Assembly: GCF_002741055.1 (NCBI RefSeq)
Contig: NZ_CP016809.1
Span: 5,248,501-5,312,500, forward strand
DNA length: 64,000 nt
Source: Paenibacillus ihbetae
GTDB lineage: Bacteria > Bacillota > Bacilli > Paenibacillales > Paenibacillaceae
Direction: 5' to 3'
Shown: piece after piece, positions 26,931-37,049 of the stretch
Position numbering within the stretch: the first letter of the stretch is position 1
How the letters are laid out: each line of letters begins with the position of its first letter
Notes under the pieces: generated by a model
The model's input: only the letters and a program-made list of their open reading frames with translations
Told to the model about the DNA's origin: nothing
Databases searched by the model: none
Made by a program: the position numbers and the translations under genes

Positions 26931-29231
26931 ATGGATTATAAGAACGCTTCATTGCCGATTGAGCGGCGTGTCGAAGACTTGCTTGCGCGAATGACGGTCG
27001 AGGAGAAAATCGGTCAGCTGATTCAGCCGTTCGGCTGGAAAGCCTATACCCGAAGCGATGACGGTACGATTCGGGTGACGGACGAATTTAAGCAGCAGCT
27101 TGCGGAAGGCGGAATCGGCTCTTTATACGGAACGCTGCGGGCGGATCCATGGACCGAGGTGACGCTTGAAAACGGGTTATCCCCGCGGGAAGGGGCGGAA
27201 GCGGTCAACGTGATTCAGCGCTATGCCATCGAGCATTCGCGGCTCGGCATTCCGATTCTGTTCGGGGAAGAATGCTCCCACGGGCATATGGCGATCGGCG
27301 CGACCGTATTTCCGGTTCCGCTTACGATCGGAAGCACCTGGAATCCGGAGCTGTTCCGGAGCATGTGCCGCGCCGTTGCCGCCGAAACCCGCGGCCAAGG
27401 CGGCGCGGCGACGTACTCGCCGGTGCTGGACGTGGTGCGCGACCCCCGCTGGGGCCGCACCGAGGAGACGTTCGGCGAGGATCCGCATCTGGTGGCCGAA
27501 TTTGCGGTGGCGGCCGTGCAGGGGCTGCAGGGCGACCGCCTCGATGCGGAGGACAGCCTGCTGGCTACGCTGAAGCATTTCGCGGGCTACGGCGCCTCGG
27601 AAGGCGGGCGCAACGGAGCGCCCGTCCATATGGGGCTTCGCGAGCTGCATGAAATCGATCTGCTGCCGTTCCGGAAAGCCGTCGAAGCGGGGGCGCAATC
27701 GGTGATGACCGCTTATAACGAAATCGACGGAGTGCCTTGCACGTCCAGCCGGTACCTGCTGCATGACGTGCTGCGCGAAGCGTGGGGCTTCGACGGCTTC
27801 GTCATCACCGATTGCGGCGCGATCGACATGCTGAAGAGCGGCCATAATACAGCCGCTTCCGGGGAGGAAGCCGCGGCGCAGGCTCTCACGGCCGGCGTCG
27901 ACATGGAGATGTCGGGATCGATGTTCCGGGCGCATCTCCGGCAGGCATTGGAGCAGGGACATATCACCGAGAACGACCTGAACACGGCGGTTGGCCGAGT
28001 TCTTGCGATGAAATTCCGGCTGGGCTTGTTCGACCGTCCCTATACGGACCCTGAACGGGCGGAGAAGGTCATCGGATGCGAGGAGCATATTGAGTTAGCC
28101 CGCCGCGTAGCGGCCGAGGGGGTTGTCCTGCTGAAAAATGAAGGCAATGTCCTGCCCCTGAACCCGAAGACCGGTAAAATCGCGGTCATCGGACCCAACG
28201 CCAATGCGCCATACAACCAGCTCGGCGACTATACCTCACCGCAGCCGCCGGGTCAGATCATAACCGTGCTGGAGGGGATCCGCAGGCACATTGGCGAGGA
28301 TGCGGACACGCGCGTTCTGTACGCGCCCGGATGCCGAATCCAAGGCGATTCCCGAGAGGGCTTCTCCCATGCGCTGGCATGCTCGGCGGAGGCCGATGTC
28401 ATCGTGATGGCGATCGGCGGCTCCAGCGCGAGAGATTTCGGGGAAGGCACGATCGATCTCCGAACCGGCGCTTCGGTCGTAACCGGGCTTGCACAGAGCG
28501 ATATGGAATGCGGAGAAGGCATCGACCGCTCCACCCTGCATTTAATGGGCGTGCAGCTGGAACTGCTGCAGGAAATCCATAAGCTCGGCAAACCGGTGGT
28601 CGTCGTCTATATCAACGGCCGTCCGATTACCGAGCCGTGGATCGACGAGCATATTCCGGCGATCCTCGAAGCATGGTATCCCGGTCAAGAGGGTGGCAGC
28701 GCCATCGCTGATATTTTGTTCGGTGACGTCAACCCGTCCGGTCGCCTGACGCTGACCATTCCGAAGGAGGTCGGCCAACTGCCGATCAACTACAATGCGA
28801 AGCGGACCCGGGGCAAGCGTTATCTCGAAACGGATCTGGAGCCGAGATATCCGTTCGGCTACGGGCTAAGCTATACGGATTTCCATTACGGCAATTTGAG
28901 CGTAGAGCCTGCCGTTATTCCGGCTGACGGCTCCGCTGCGGTCCGGATCGTCGTAACCAACAGCGGTCCTCGGGATGGCGCTGAAGTCGTTCAGCTGTAT
29001 GTCTCCGATCTGGCCGCGTCGGTAACCCGGCCGGAGAAAGCGCTGAAGGCCTTCCGCAAAGTGTTCCTGAAAGCCGGGGAATCCCGGGAGGTGACATTCA
29101 TGGTCGGACCCGAGCAGTTGGAGCTGATCGGTCCCTACATGAAGGCCGTTGTGGAGCCGGGAGAATTCCGCATTCGGGTCGGTCCCGATTCGAAGCGGGG
29201 AGAAGCCGTGAACTTACGGGTTGAAGGCTAG
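26931..29231 (+). CDS. GH3 family beta-glycosidase
   Basis: A 766-residue GH3 enzyme with three parts. The N-terminal TIM barrel starts with RVEDLLARMTVEEKIGQL. The substrate loop KHFAGYGASEGGRN and the nucleophile Asp in GFVITDCGAIDML (about residue 292) are present. The alpha/beta sandwich follows with VVLLKNEGNVLPL, then a C-terminal fibronectin-type-III-like domain (VEPGEFRIRVG). The absence of the NagZ His-Asp loop argues for a beta-glucosidase/xylosidase type rather than N-acetylglucosaminidase. No signal peptide is present. It is first in an operon with GH125, under a LacI-like operator. Confidence 0.88.
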   Translation: MDYKNASLPIERRVEDLLARMTVEEKIGQLIQPFGWKAYTRSDDGTIRVTDEFKQQLAEGGIGSLYGTLRADPWTEVTLENGLSPREGAEAVNVIQRYAIEHSRLGIPILFGEECSHGHMAIGATVFPVPLTIGSTWNPELFRSMCRAVAAETRGQGGAATYSPVLDVVRDPRWGRTEETFGEDPHLVAEFAVAAVQGLQGDRLDAEDSLLATLKHFAGYGASEGGRNGAPVHMGLRELHEIDLLPFRKAVEAGAQSVMTAYNEIDGVPCTSSRYLLHDVLREAWGFDGFVITDCGAIDMLKSGHNTAASGEEAAAQALTAGVDMEMSGSMFRAHLRQALEQGHITENDLNTAVGRVLAMKFRLGLFDRPYTDPERAEKVIGCEEHIELARRVAAEGVVLLKNEGNVLPLNPKTGKIAVIGPNANAPYNQLGDYTSPQPPGQIITVLEGIRRHIGEDADTRVLYAPGCRIQGDSREGFSHALACSAEADVIVMAIGGSSARDFGEGTIDLRTGASVVTGLAQSDMECGEGIDRSTLHLMGVQLELLQEIHKLGKPVVVVYINGRPITEPWIDEHIPAILEAWYPGQEGGSAIADILFGDVNPSGRLTLTIPKEVGQLPINYNAKRTRGKRYLETDLEPRYPFGYGLSYTDFHYGNLSVEPAVIPADGSAAVRIVVTNSGPRDGAEVVQLYVSDLAASVTRPEKALKAFRKVFLKAGESREVTFMVGPEQLELIGPYMKAVVEPGEFRIRVGPDSKRGEAVNLRVEG

Positions 29232-29272
29232 CGACTGGAAGATATTTATGACAACAAGGAGGATCACAAACC

Positions 29273-30592
29273 TTGATTCAATATAAACTCCCGAAGATTG
29301 ACATTCCGGACATGAAGCTGCCGGCTGCTGTTCAGGCGACGATGGAGGAGGCCAGAGTCAAGCTGGCGCATCGCCCAAGGCTGCTGCAGCAGTTTTTGAA
29401 CTGCTTCCCGAATACCCTGGAGACGACGATGAAGCTGATGGATGACGGCACCACATTCGTTATTACAGGCGACATTCCGGCGATGTGGCTGCGCGATTCC
29501 GTCGAGCAGGTGATCCATTACGTGCCTTTGGCCAAGGAGGATCCGGATCTGCAGCGGATCATCGGAGGGCTTGTGAAGCGGCATATGATGTATGCAAGCC
29601 ATGACCTGTACGCGAATGCATTTAACGAATCCGCCAACGGCTGGCACTGGGATGCCAATGACGAGACCGAGATGTCGGCTTGGGTGTGGGAGCGTAAATT
29701 CGAGCTCGACTCCCTCTGCTTTACGATCCGCCTTGCCTATGCGTACTGGCAGGAAACGGGACGGAGCGATATTTTCGACGAGCGGTTCAAGGGGGTCATG
29801 GAAGGCATCATACGCCTCTGGCAGACCGAGCAGCGGCATTTCGAGCGTTCGGACTACCGCTTCGAGCGCCGGAATTGCCCGCCGATCGATACGCTTCGAA
29901 GCGAGGGCAGGGGCATGCCGGTCAATTATACGGGAATGATCTGGTCCGGCTTCCGGCCCAGCGACGACGCTTGCGAATTCCATTATAATATCCCGGCGAA
30001 TATGTTCGCGGTCGTGTCCCTGCGGCAAATGAAGGACATCGCGAAATGGGTGTTCCGCGACGAAGCGCTGGTTAACACCATCTCGAGGCTTGAAGAAGAG
30101 GTGGAACACGGAATCCGGTTATACGGCACCTACCGGCATCCCGAATATGGCTTGATCTATGCCTACGAAACAGACGGTTACGGCAATTACTGCCTGATGG
30201 ACGATGCCGGCACGCCGAGCCTGCTCTCCATACCATATCTGGGCTTCGCGGACAAAGACGATGAGATTTATCAGAATACGCGCCGTTTCGTATTGAGCAA
30301 GGACAACCCTTATTATTACGAAGGAACAGCCGCCAAGGGAATCGGGAGTCCGCATACGCCGCCGGGTTATATTTGGCATATGGCGCTTTCCATGCAAGGT
30401 CTTACCGCCGCAGCGGACGAGGAGCTCCGGTCGATGCTCGATATGCTGGAGGCTACCGATGCAGGAACCGGGTTTATGCATGAAGGCTTCCACGCCGATA
30501 ACCCGGATCAGTATACGCGTTCCTGGTTTGCCTGGTCCAACAGCCTGTTTGCGCAGCTCGTGCTGGAAGGGATGAAGAAGGGACTCGTGTAA
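29273..30592 (+). CDS. GH125 metal-independent exo-alpha-mannosidase
   Basis: A 439-residue (alpha/alpha)6-barrel protein of the former DUF1237 family. Signature blocks include FVITGDIPAMWLRDSVEQV, NGWHWDANDETEMSAWVWER, YTGMIWSGFRPSDDACEFHY and the late TGFMHEGFHADNPDQYTR. Characterised bacterial members remove alpha-1,6-linked mannose from N-glycans or yeast-type mannan with inversion. No signal peptide. The start is TTG 29273 with AAGGAGG ten bases upstream. It follows GH3 by 41 bases in the same operon. Confidence 0.88.
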   Translation: MIQYKLPKIDIPDMKLPAAVQATMEEARVKLAHRPRLLQQFLNCFPNTLETTMKLMDDGTTFVITGDIPAMWLRDSVEQVIHYVPLAKEDPDLQRIIGGLVKRHMMYASHDLYANAFNESANGWHWDANDETEMSAWVWERKFELDSLCFTIRLAYAYWQETGRSDIFDERFKGVMEGIIRLWQTEQRHFERSDYRFERRNCPPIDTLRSEGRGMPVNYTGMIWSGFRPSDDACEFHYNIPANMFAVVSLRQMKDIAKWVFRDEALVNTISRLEEEVEHGIRLYGTYRHPEYGLIYAYETDGYGNYCLMDDAGTPSLLSIPYLGFADKDDEIYQNTRRFVLSKDNPYYYEGTAAKGIGSPHTPPGYIWHMALSMQGLTAAADEELRSMLDMLEATDAGTGFMHEGFHADNPDQYTRSWFAWSNSLFAQLVLEGMKKGLV

Positions 30593-30721
30593 GGCGGCTG
30601 CCTTGAGACCGTACGGAAGTAAAGGCATTTTCTTTCGATTGACGAAAAAAACAACGCAGTGTATGACGTATCCCGGACTTCTTCCGGGCGACTCGCTGCT
30701 TTTCCCCAGATGTTTGTCCGC

Positions 30722-30749
30722 TTCAGCCTGACCTTATGGTCAGGCTGAA
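30722..30749. other. Perfect 12-bp hairpin just before the two-component genes
   Basis: TTCAGCCTGACC pairs with GGTCAGGCTGAA around a TTAT loop. There is no T run on either side. It could be the 3' end of the GH125 transcript, an RNA stabiliser, or a leader element 31 bases before the kinase start at 30780. Confidence 0.5.
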
Positions 30750-30779
30750 GCAATCATGGTGATGAAGTGGAGGCGACCC

Positions 30780-32528
30780 ATGAAGCTGCTGTGGCACAAG
30801 TCGATTTATCCGAAAATTGTGGCCGGCTTTTTGCTTGCGATCGTCCCGGTGTATGCCGCCGCCTTGTACATGAACGAATCGGGACTTCGTAGCGTAGAGC
30901 AGGAAATTACCCATTCCTTGAATGCAAAGACCCATTTCTTCATACGCACGCTGGAACAGGAGCTGCGCTCGACGGTGCAGCTTATGAACGATTTATCCCA
31001 GGACTCCGACCTCCAGAAACTCAGCACCATCGCGCCCGCCATGAGCCGCTCCGAATATTTCCAGTCCATTAACCGCCTCCAGGGCAAAATGCGGCTGCTG
31101 CAAAACTCCAATCAATACATGCAAGAAGCCAAAACCTACGTTCCGTTGATCGGGAAAACGATCGAGCAGGTGTCCTATGAAGGCGCCATGCCGACGGAAC
31201 AGATGGAGGCGCTAGCCAAGCGGCCGGATGGCATCGTCTTCGAGTGGGAGGACAAGCTTCAGCTCGGCATGGTATATCCGGAACGATGGCGGACAGATAC
31301 AGCACCCAATTTCGTCATTGCGGCGGAGCTATCCGTTCCGAAACTGCAATCGGCGCTGCTTCAGCTCGCATCCGGGGACGGCGGTGCCGTTCTTCTTGGG
31401 GGGGACAGGAGCTGGACCCTGACGCCGGAAGGCGGGGGAACGATCGGAAACAGGCTGGCTGGCCATATTGATATGAAAGCGCTGACAAATACGGAGTTTT
31501 CCAAAGTTCCTTACAACACGAAGGCGGTGATCGATGGGGCGTCCTACTGGGTTAGCGCGGAGCGATCCGCCTTCCTGAATGCCGATCTGGTGATCTATGT
31601 GCCCGAGGCTGAATTTTTGGGGCCGCTCGGCAAATACCGCATCCTCTTTTTTGGCTTGTCGGGCTTCTCTCTGCTGGTGGTCATCGGCTTCTCCGGCTGG
31701 ATTTACAGCCGGATTCATCAGCCGCTGCAGCGGATGGTCCGGGCATTCCGCAGCATCGATTTCGATAGTCCGCGCATGGAACTGCGCCATAAGCATCATG
31801 ATGAATTCCATTATTTATACGAGCAGTTTAACCATATGGTAAAGAGGCTGCAGGCACTGATTCACGAGGTGTTCGAGCAGAAGATCCGATCCCAGCGCTC
31901 CGAGCTGAAGCAGCTTCAATCCCAAATCAACCCGCATTTTTTATATAACAGCTTCTTTACGCTGCACCAGATGGGGGCGATGCAGGATTATGACAATATC
32001 GTCCGCTTCACGCGGCATTTGGGGGAATATTTCCGGTATATCACCCGGAACGCCGCCGACGAAGTTCCGCTGAAGGCGGAGGTAGGGCATGCCAAAGCTT
32101 ATGTGGACATTCAGACGATCCGTTTCCACAACCGGATCTCCGCCCATTGGGACGACATTCCGGCTACCTGGGAGCAGCTGCACGTTCCGCTGCTGATTCT
32201 GCAGCCCCTGATCGAAAATGCATACGAGCACGGGCTTGAGGAACGGGAAGCAGGCGGGCAGATCCAGATCACCATGGCGGCTGATCGGCAAACGCTGCAC
32301 ATCATCGTGGAGGATAACGGCGAGAGGTTAACGGACGAGAAGCTGTCGGGCTTGCAAGCCATGATTGAAACCCCCGATTGGAAAGGAGAGATCACCGGTC
32401 TATCCAATGTGCACCGGCGCTTGCAGTTAAAATTCGGACCTGAGAGCGGACTGACCTTTTCAAGAAGCAGGTTGGGCGGTTTGAGAATTGACATGAAACT
32501 GCCGACCGCAAGAGAGGAGCGATATTAA
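30780..32528 (+). CDS. YesM-type sensor histidine kinase
   Basis: About 582 residues. TM1 lies at about 10-30, an extracellular sensor follows, and TM2 lies near 280-300 (ILFFGLSGFSLLVVIGFSGW). A HAMP-like linker comes next, then the His_kinase domain with the phospho-acceptor in LQSQINPHFLYNSFF. The ATPase domain has LILQPLIENAYEHG and IIVEDNG. ATG 30780 follows GTGGAGG. The gene overlaps its YesN-type regulator by one base. In this family the pair responds to an external saccharide and activates an adjacent binding-protein/permease set, here the genes at 34332-37931. Confidence 0.9.
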   Translation: MKLLWHKSIYPKIVAGFLLAIVPVYAAALYMNESGLRSVEQEITHSLNAKTHFFIRTLEQELRSTVQLMNDLSQDSDLQKLSTIAPAMSRSEYFQSINRLQGKMRLLQNSNQYMQEAKTYVPLIGKTIEQVSYEGAMPTEQMEALAKRPDGIVFEWEDKLQLGMVYPERWRTDTAPNFVIAAELSVPKLQSALLQLASGDGGAVLLGGDRSWTLTPEGGGTIGNRLAGHIDMKALTNTEFSKVPYNTKAVIDGASYWVSAERSAFLNADLVIYVPEAEFLGPLGKYRILFFGLSGFSLLVVIGFSGWIYSRIHQPLQRMVRAFRSIDFDSPRMELRHKHHDEFHYLYEQFNHMVKRLQALIHEVFEQKIRSQRSELKQLQSQINPHFLYNSFFTLHQMGAMQDYDNIVRFTRHLGEYFRYITRNAADEVPLKAEVGHAKAYVDIQTIRFHNRISAHWDDIPATWEQLHVPLLILQPLIENAYEHGLEEREAGGQIQITMAADRQTLHIIVEDNGERLTDEKLSGLQAMIETPDWKGEITGLSNVHRRLQLKFGPESGLTFSRSRLGGLRIDMKLPTAREERY

Positions 32529-34237
32529 TGAGAAGCGTTTATCGAATCTTGATTGTGGATGACGAACCCTTTATCGTGAACGGGCTTGCCGATTTATGCC
32601 AGAATGCGGAACATCTCGGGCTCGAGGTGCATAAGGCTTACTCCTCTTCGGAGGCTTTGGCCTGGCTCAAGCGGGCGAAGATGGATATCGTCCTGTCCGA
32701 TATTAAAATGCCGGGATTAAACGGTCTTGCCCTATACAAAGAAATATCCAGGCAGTGGCCCCGCTGCAAGGTCATATTCTTGACCGGATACGACGACTTC
32801 ACCTATGTCCAGGAGGCCATTCGGCTGGGCAGCGTCGATTATGTATTGAAGGCGGAAGGAAACGATGCGGTGCTGAAGGCGATCGAAAAAACCGTGGAAT
32901 TGCTTGACCGGGAGGTGGAAGAAGGCGGGCTGATCGCCAAAGCGAGAGAACATATGCGCAGGGCGCTGCCGTTTCTGCAGCAGCAGTATGTCCTCGAGCT
33001 GATGCAGCGGACGCCTGAAAGCATTTCGCAGCCGGAGCTGGAGCAGCGTTTTTCGGAGCTGGAAATGAAGCTTGCGGCCGACAAGCCCTGCCTGCTGCTG
33101 CTGTGCCGGCTGGATACCCGGAACAGGGAGGACGGCCCGTCGACCCAATCGCTGATGTCGTATGCGGTCCAGAATATCATTGGCGAGCTGCTCAGTCCGA
33201 TGACCACCGGCTTGGCGGTGGAATACGGCCGTTCCAAAATGATCTGGGTGCTGCAGTACAACGAGCACGGGGAGGTTCAAGAGGAGGGCAGCCGGTGGCC
33301 AGAACCGAAACAGGAACAGGAACCGGAACGGGTCCAACGCTTTGTCCATGGGATGCTGGAGCAGATTCAGGACGTCTGCAGATCGCTTCTGCGCGTCAAG
33401 ACCTCCTTCGCGATAGCAGGCGAGTGGGTCGGCTTTGCACGCCTGGGGGAGAAGTTCGAAGGGCTGAAGCGGCTCCTGGACAGCGGCCTCGGCATCGGTC
33501 AGGAGTCTCTGCTGTCGGAAACGGGCCCGCGAAGCCACTCGGAAGGTACGGGGAACTTTCTTGGTCGCTCCCGCGTGTTTCTGAAACGGATGGAGCTTCT
33601 GCGCGGCTGCCTCGACAACGGGGATCGCGAAGAATTTCTGCACCTCCTTCGCGAGGTGACGGATGCCTCTTCCTTCCCGCCCGAAATTTCGCATCTGTTG
33701 AAAATGGAGGTGTATTACGGCCTGGTCTCCGTGCTGATGCCGTCCCTCGTGGACATGGAAGCTTTATCCCATGCCGTGGAGGGTGAAGGGAATGTCGACT
33801 ATATCCGGCTGACCCATCTGGAGGAGCATGACTCTTGGGCAGAGGCGAGCGCGTACTTCGAACGGCTGGCCGAAATCATCTTCAACCGCAAAGAGCAAGG
33901 GAAACAGGAGCAGCAGCATGAGGTCATCGACAAGGTCAAACGATATATCGAGGATAACCTTGCCGGCGACCTTTCCTTGACACAGATCGGGGAGGCCGTG
34001 GGGCATAATCCTTCGTATTTGTCCAGATTGTATAAGCAGGTGACCGGGGAAGGGCTGTCCGATTCGATCAATGCCGCCCGGCTGGCCAAAGCGAAGCAGC
34101 TGCTGAAGGAGACCACGGATAAAATCCATGTCATCGCAGCGGCCGTCGGGTTCAGCTCACCGCCTTATTTTTACCGCTTCTTCAAAAAAACGACCCATCT
34201 AACGCCGCAAGAATATAGAGAACTTCAAAACTTGTAA
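32528..34237 (+). CDS. YesN-type response regulator (REC plus AraC helix-turn-helix)
   Basis: 569 residues. The REC domain covers 1-120 with the phospho-acceptor Asp in KMDIVLSDIKMPG (near 58) and the switch lysine in VDYVLKAEG. A 340-residue linker follows. The C-terminal AraC domain covers about 465-565 (LSLTQIGEAVGHNPSYLSRL and IAAAVGFSSPPYFYRFFKK). Translational coupling with the kinase is clear from the shared TAATG. A terminator follows directly, so the binding-protein gene has its own promoter or depends on readthrough. Confidence 0.9.
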   Translation: MRSVYRILIVDDEPFIVNGLADLCQNAEHLGLEVHKAYSSSEALAWLKRAKMDIVLSDIKMPGLNGLALYKEISRQWPRCKVIFLTGYDDFTYVQEAIRLGSVDYVLKAEGNDAVLKAIEKTVELLDREVEEGGLIAKAREHMRRALPFLQQQYVLELMQRTPESISQPELEQRFSELEMKLAADKPCLLLLCRLDTRNREDGPSTQSLMSYAVQNIIGELLSPMTTGLAVEYGRSKMIWVLQYNEHGEVQEEGSRWPEPKQEQEPERVQRFVHGMLEQIQDVCRSLLRVKTSFAIAGEWVGFARLGEKFEGLKRLLDSGLGIGQESLLSETGPRSHSEGTGNFLGRSRVFLKRMELLRGCLDNGDREEFLHLLREVTDASSFPPEISHLLKMEVYYGLVSVLMPSLVDMEALSHAVEGEGNVDYIRLTHLEEHDSWAEASAYFERLAEIIFNRKEQGKQEQQHEVIDKVKRYIEDNLAGDLSLTQIGEAVGHNPSYLSRLYKQVTGEGLSDSINAARLAKAKQLLKETTDKIHVIAAAVGFSSPPYFYRFFKKTTHLTPQEYRELQNL

Positions 34238-34254
34238 ACAGAAGATATCAAAGT

Positions 34255-34284
34255 AAAGAGCTTTAAGTAGATAGCTCTTTTTTT
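34255..34284 (+). terminator. Terminator after the two-component genes
   Basis: AAAGAGCT pairs with AGCTCTTT (10-nt loop) and runs into a T tract. Confidence 0.85.
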
Positions 34285-34331
34285 GTTCCCGTATACTCAT
34301 TACAAATATGAAATCCGAGGAGGTCGCAAAC

Positions 34332-36011
34332 ATGAAGCCCAAGAAAATCATGCCCCGACTGCTGGTCGGCATGCTGATGATTGTTGTTATGTTAAGCGCT
34401 TGCAGCAAAGGTGAGACCGGAGGGAATACGCCCGATTCCGCCTCGAATCCGGAGGCTTCGACCCAGGAACCCGGTGACCCGTTCGGCAAGTATGATCCCC
34501 CGATTCAGCTGAATGCGGTCCGGTATGTCGGCGAGGAAGTGAAATTCCCGTCCGGGCAGGACATCAAAAACAACGTGTGGACCGAGCTTTACAAAGAAAT
34601 GGGCATTAACCTCAACTACAAATGGGTGGTGACCGGCCAGGAGCAGTACGAATCCAAAATGAATATCGCGATTGCCTCGAACGATCTCCCGGACATTATG
34701 CAGGTCACGCCGGAGCAGCTTCGTCAGCTCGCCGATGCGGGACAGTTGGCGGACTTGACGGCAGCCTTTGAAAATTATGCCAGCGATGATCTGAAGCAGG
34801 TCATGGACATCGAGAAGAACGCGCTCCCTTCCGCAACGTTCGACGGGAAGCTGCTGGCGATCCCTTCGACCCAGCCGGTCATCGGCGGCTCGGCCCCGCT
34901 GCTGTGGGTGAGGGAGGATTGGATGGAGAAGCTGAAGCTGCCGGAACCGAAAACGATGGACGATCTCGTGACGATCGCCGAGGCTTTTGCCAAAGAAGAC
35001 CCGGACGGGAACGGCAAGGCAGACACCTATGGGCTCGCGCTCACGAAGGATATCGGATTAAACAGCTCCTCCGTAGGATTCTTTAACGGATTCGGCGGAT
35101 ATCCGCAAATCTGGGTCGAAGACGCGGAAGGTAAGCTGCAGTTCGGCAGCATTCAGCCGGAAATGAAGGAGGCGCTGGCCAAGCTGCAGGATATGTTCAA
35201 GAACAAGCTGATCGATCCGGAATTCGGCGTCAAGGACACCGTCAAGGTGTTCGAATCCGTGACGACCCACAAGGTCGGAATGCTCATCGGGCCGAGCTGG
35301 TATCCGGCATGGCCGTTCTGGGACATGGTGAAAGAGGATGAATCGGTGAAGTGGAAGTCCTATCCGATCCCGTCTTTGGAAGGGGGGCCGGCCACGGTGC
35401 AAATGCCTTTTGCCGTATCCCAATATTATGTGGTCAAGCAGGGGTACGAGCATCCTGAGGTCATCGTCAAACTGGCCAATCTGTATTATGAAAAGCTGTA
35501 CAGCAGCAATGCCGAATTCGATAAATACGGACAAGTCGTCGAAGACGACGTATCGATCGGCGTCAATAAATACTCGCTGGTTGAGGTCGTCAATCCCAAC
35601 AAGGACCTGATCCGGCAGGAGGAGCTGGCCAAAGCGCTGGAATCCGGAAGCGACGAGGGCATTACCAGCGCCGAAACCAAGATTATGTTCAAGGAGTTCC
35701 AGGAATATCTCGCAGGCAACAATCCGATGGGCTGGTCCGGCTACGCGGCCAACGGTCCGGAAGGCTCCATGAAGCAGCTCCGCGATCTGAACGATGCGGG
35801 CAAGGTGATCTCGAACGGTTACGTCGGAGCTCCGACCGAGACGATGGCGGACAAAAAGGCGACGCTTGACCGGCTGGAGCAGGAGACGTTCATCAAAATC
35901 ATATTGGGCGAGGCCAGCATCGATACGTTTGACGAATTCGTGGCCAATTGGAAAAAGCTCGGCGGCGACAAAATAACGGAAGAAGTCAATGCCTGGAAGG
36001 CGGAAAGATAA
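34332..36011 (+). CDS. Extracellular sugar-binding lipoprotein (ABC system 2, LplA-like)
   Basis: About 559 residues from ATG 34332, which follows GAGGAGG. The signal ends in a lipobox (VVMLSAC), with a charged acidic linker. KFPSGQDIKNNVWTELYKEM is the typical start of LplA/YtcQ-type binding proteins. The C-terminal segment with WSGYAANGPEGSM also fits that group. It is followed by the LplB- and LplC-type permeases at 36135 and 37050. It is probably controlled by the YesM/YesN pair upstream. Confidence 0.9.
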   Translation: MKPKKIMPRLLVGMLMIVVMLSACSKGETGGNTPDSASNPEASTQEPGDPFGKYDPPIQLNAVRYVGEEVKFPSGQDIKNNVWTELYKEMGINLNYKWVVTGQEQYESKMNIAIASNDLPDIMQVTPEQLRQLADAGQLADLTAAFENYASDDLKQVMDIEKNALPSATFDGKLLAIPSTQPVIGGSAPLLWVREDWMEKLKLPEPKTMDDLVTIAEAFAKEDPDGNGKADTYGLALTKDIGLNSSSVGFFNGFGGYPQIWVEDAEGKLQFGSIQPEMKEALAKLQDMFKNKLIDPEFGVKDTVKVFESVTTHKVGMLIGPSWYPAWPFWDMVKEDESVKWKSYPIPSLEGGPATVQMPFAVSQYYVVKQGYEHPEVIVKLANLYYEKLYSSNAEFDKYGQVVEDDVSIGVNKYSLVEVVNPNKDLIRQEELAKALESGSDEGITSAETKIMFKEFQEYLAGNNPMGWSGYAANGPEGSMKQLRDLNDAGKVISNGYVGAPTETMADKKATLDRLEQETFIKIILGEASIDTFDEFVANWKKLGGDKITEEVNAWKAER

Positions 36012-36044
36012 CAGGAGATCCATTCTTTGAAATGAAGGGGAACA

Positions 36045-36074
36045 GGGGGAGGGAGGTCTTAAAGCCCCGCCCCC
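36045..36074 (+). terminator. Intra-operon attenuator hairpin
   Basis: GGGGGAGGG pairs with CCCGCCCCC with one A-G mismatch, followed by a short T-rich tail. It lies between binding protein 2 and its permeases. Such partial terminators make the binding protein more abundant than the permeases. Confidence 0.5.
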
Positions 36075-36134
36075 TTTCACTTTTCGCATGGACCGAGGAT
36101 TCACGCATACTGGACAGACTGGAGGAGGATCGCC

Positions 36135-37034
36135 ATGTTAAGCAAGAAACTCCGGCGGCAGCTGCCGCTTCATCTCATGATATTGCCCGGCGTCGTCATC
36201 GTCTTGATTTACAGCTACTGGCCGATGGTCGGCATCGCCATGGCTTTTCAGAAGTTCGTGCCGTTTAAGGGCCTGTTCGGCTCCGATTGGATCGGACTGG
36301 ACAATTTCCGTTATGTGTTCGATTTGCCGGAAACCGGTCAGATCATTTGGAATACGGTGTTTATCGCATTCATGAAGATCATCGGCGGGCTCGTCGTGCC
36401 GATCGTCATATCCCTGCTGCTGAACGAGCTGAGAAACGAGCTGATCAAACGGGGCGTACAGACGCTCGTTTATTTGCCCCATTTTTTGTCATGGGTCATC
36501 CTCGGGGGGATCTTCATCGATATTTTGTCGCCGACGAACGGAATCGTGAACCAGATCCTGGGCTGGTTCGGCATCGAGCCGATCTTTTTTCTCGGCAGCA
36601 ACCAATGGTTCCCTTATACCCTGGTCATCACGGACATTTGGAAGGAATTTGGCTTCAGCACCATCGTCTATTTGGCGGCATTGACCTCCATCAATCCTTC
36701 CCTATATGAAGCCGCTACGGTCGATGGCGCAAACCGCTGGAAGCAGACCTGGCATATTACCCTTCCGGGCATGATGCCGATCATCATATTGCTGGCGACC
36801 CTCTCGCTCGGAAACGTGCTGAACGCCGGCTTCGATCAGGTGTTTAACCTATACAGCCCGCAGGTCTATGAGAGCGGAGACATTCTGGACACGTTTATTT
36901 ACCGGATCGGGATGCAGGGCGCCCAGTACGGGGTAGCCACGGCAATCGGCCTTTTTAAATCGTTGATCTCGTTTATTTTCATCGTCACGTCCTACGCCCT
37001 GGCATCCAAGTTCGCCAATTACCGCATATTTTAG
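36135..37034 (+). CDS. Carbohydrate ABC transporter permease (LplB-type)
   Basis: A 299-residue six-span permease. KFVPFKGLFGSDWIGLDNF is the LplB signature. The EAA loop is SLYEAATVDGANRWKQTWH, and the C-terminus is SYALASKFANYRIF. GGAGGA precedes ATG. It is followed 15 bases later by the LplC-type partner. It belongs to system 2 and, like system 1, has no ATPase gene nearby. Confidence 0.9.
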   Translation: MLSKKLRRQLPLHLMILPGVVIVLIYSYWPMVGIAMAFQKFVPFKGLFGSDWIGLDNFRYVFDLPETGQIIWNTVFIAFMKIIGGLVVPIVISLLLNELRNELIKRGVQTLVYLPHFLSWVILGGIFIDILSPTNGIVNQILGWFGIEPIFFLGSNQWFPYTLVITDIWKEFGFSTIVYLAALTSINPSLYEAATVDGANRWKQTWHITLPGMMPIIILLATLSLGNVLNAGFDQVFNLYSPQVYESGDILDTFIYRIGMQGAQYGVATAIGLFKSLISFIFIVTSYALASKFANYRIF

Positions 37035-37049
37035 GAAGGAAGTGTCCGT

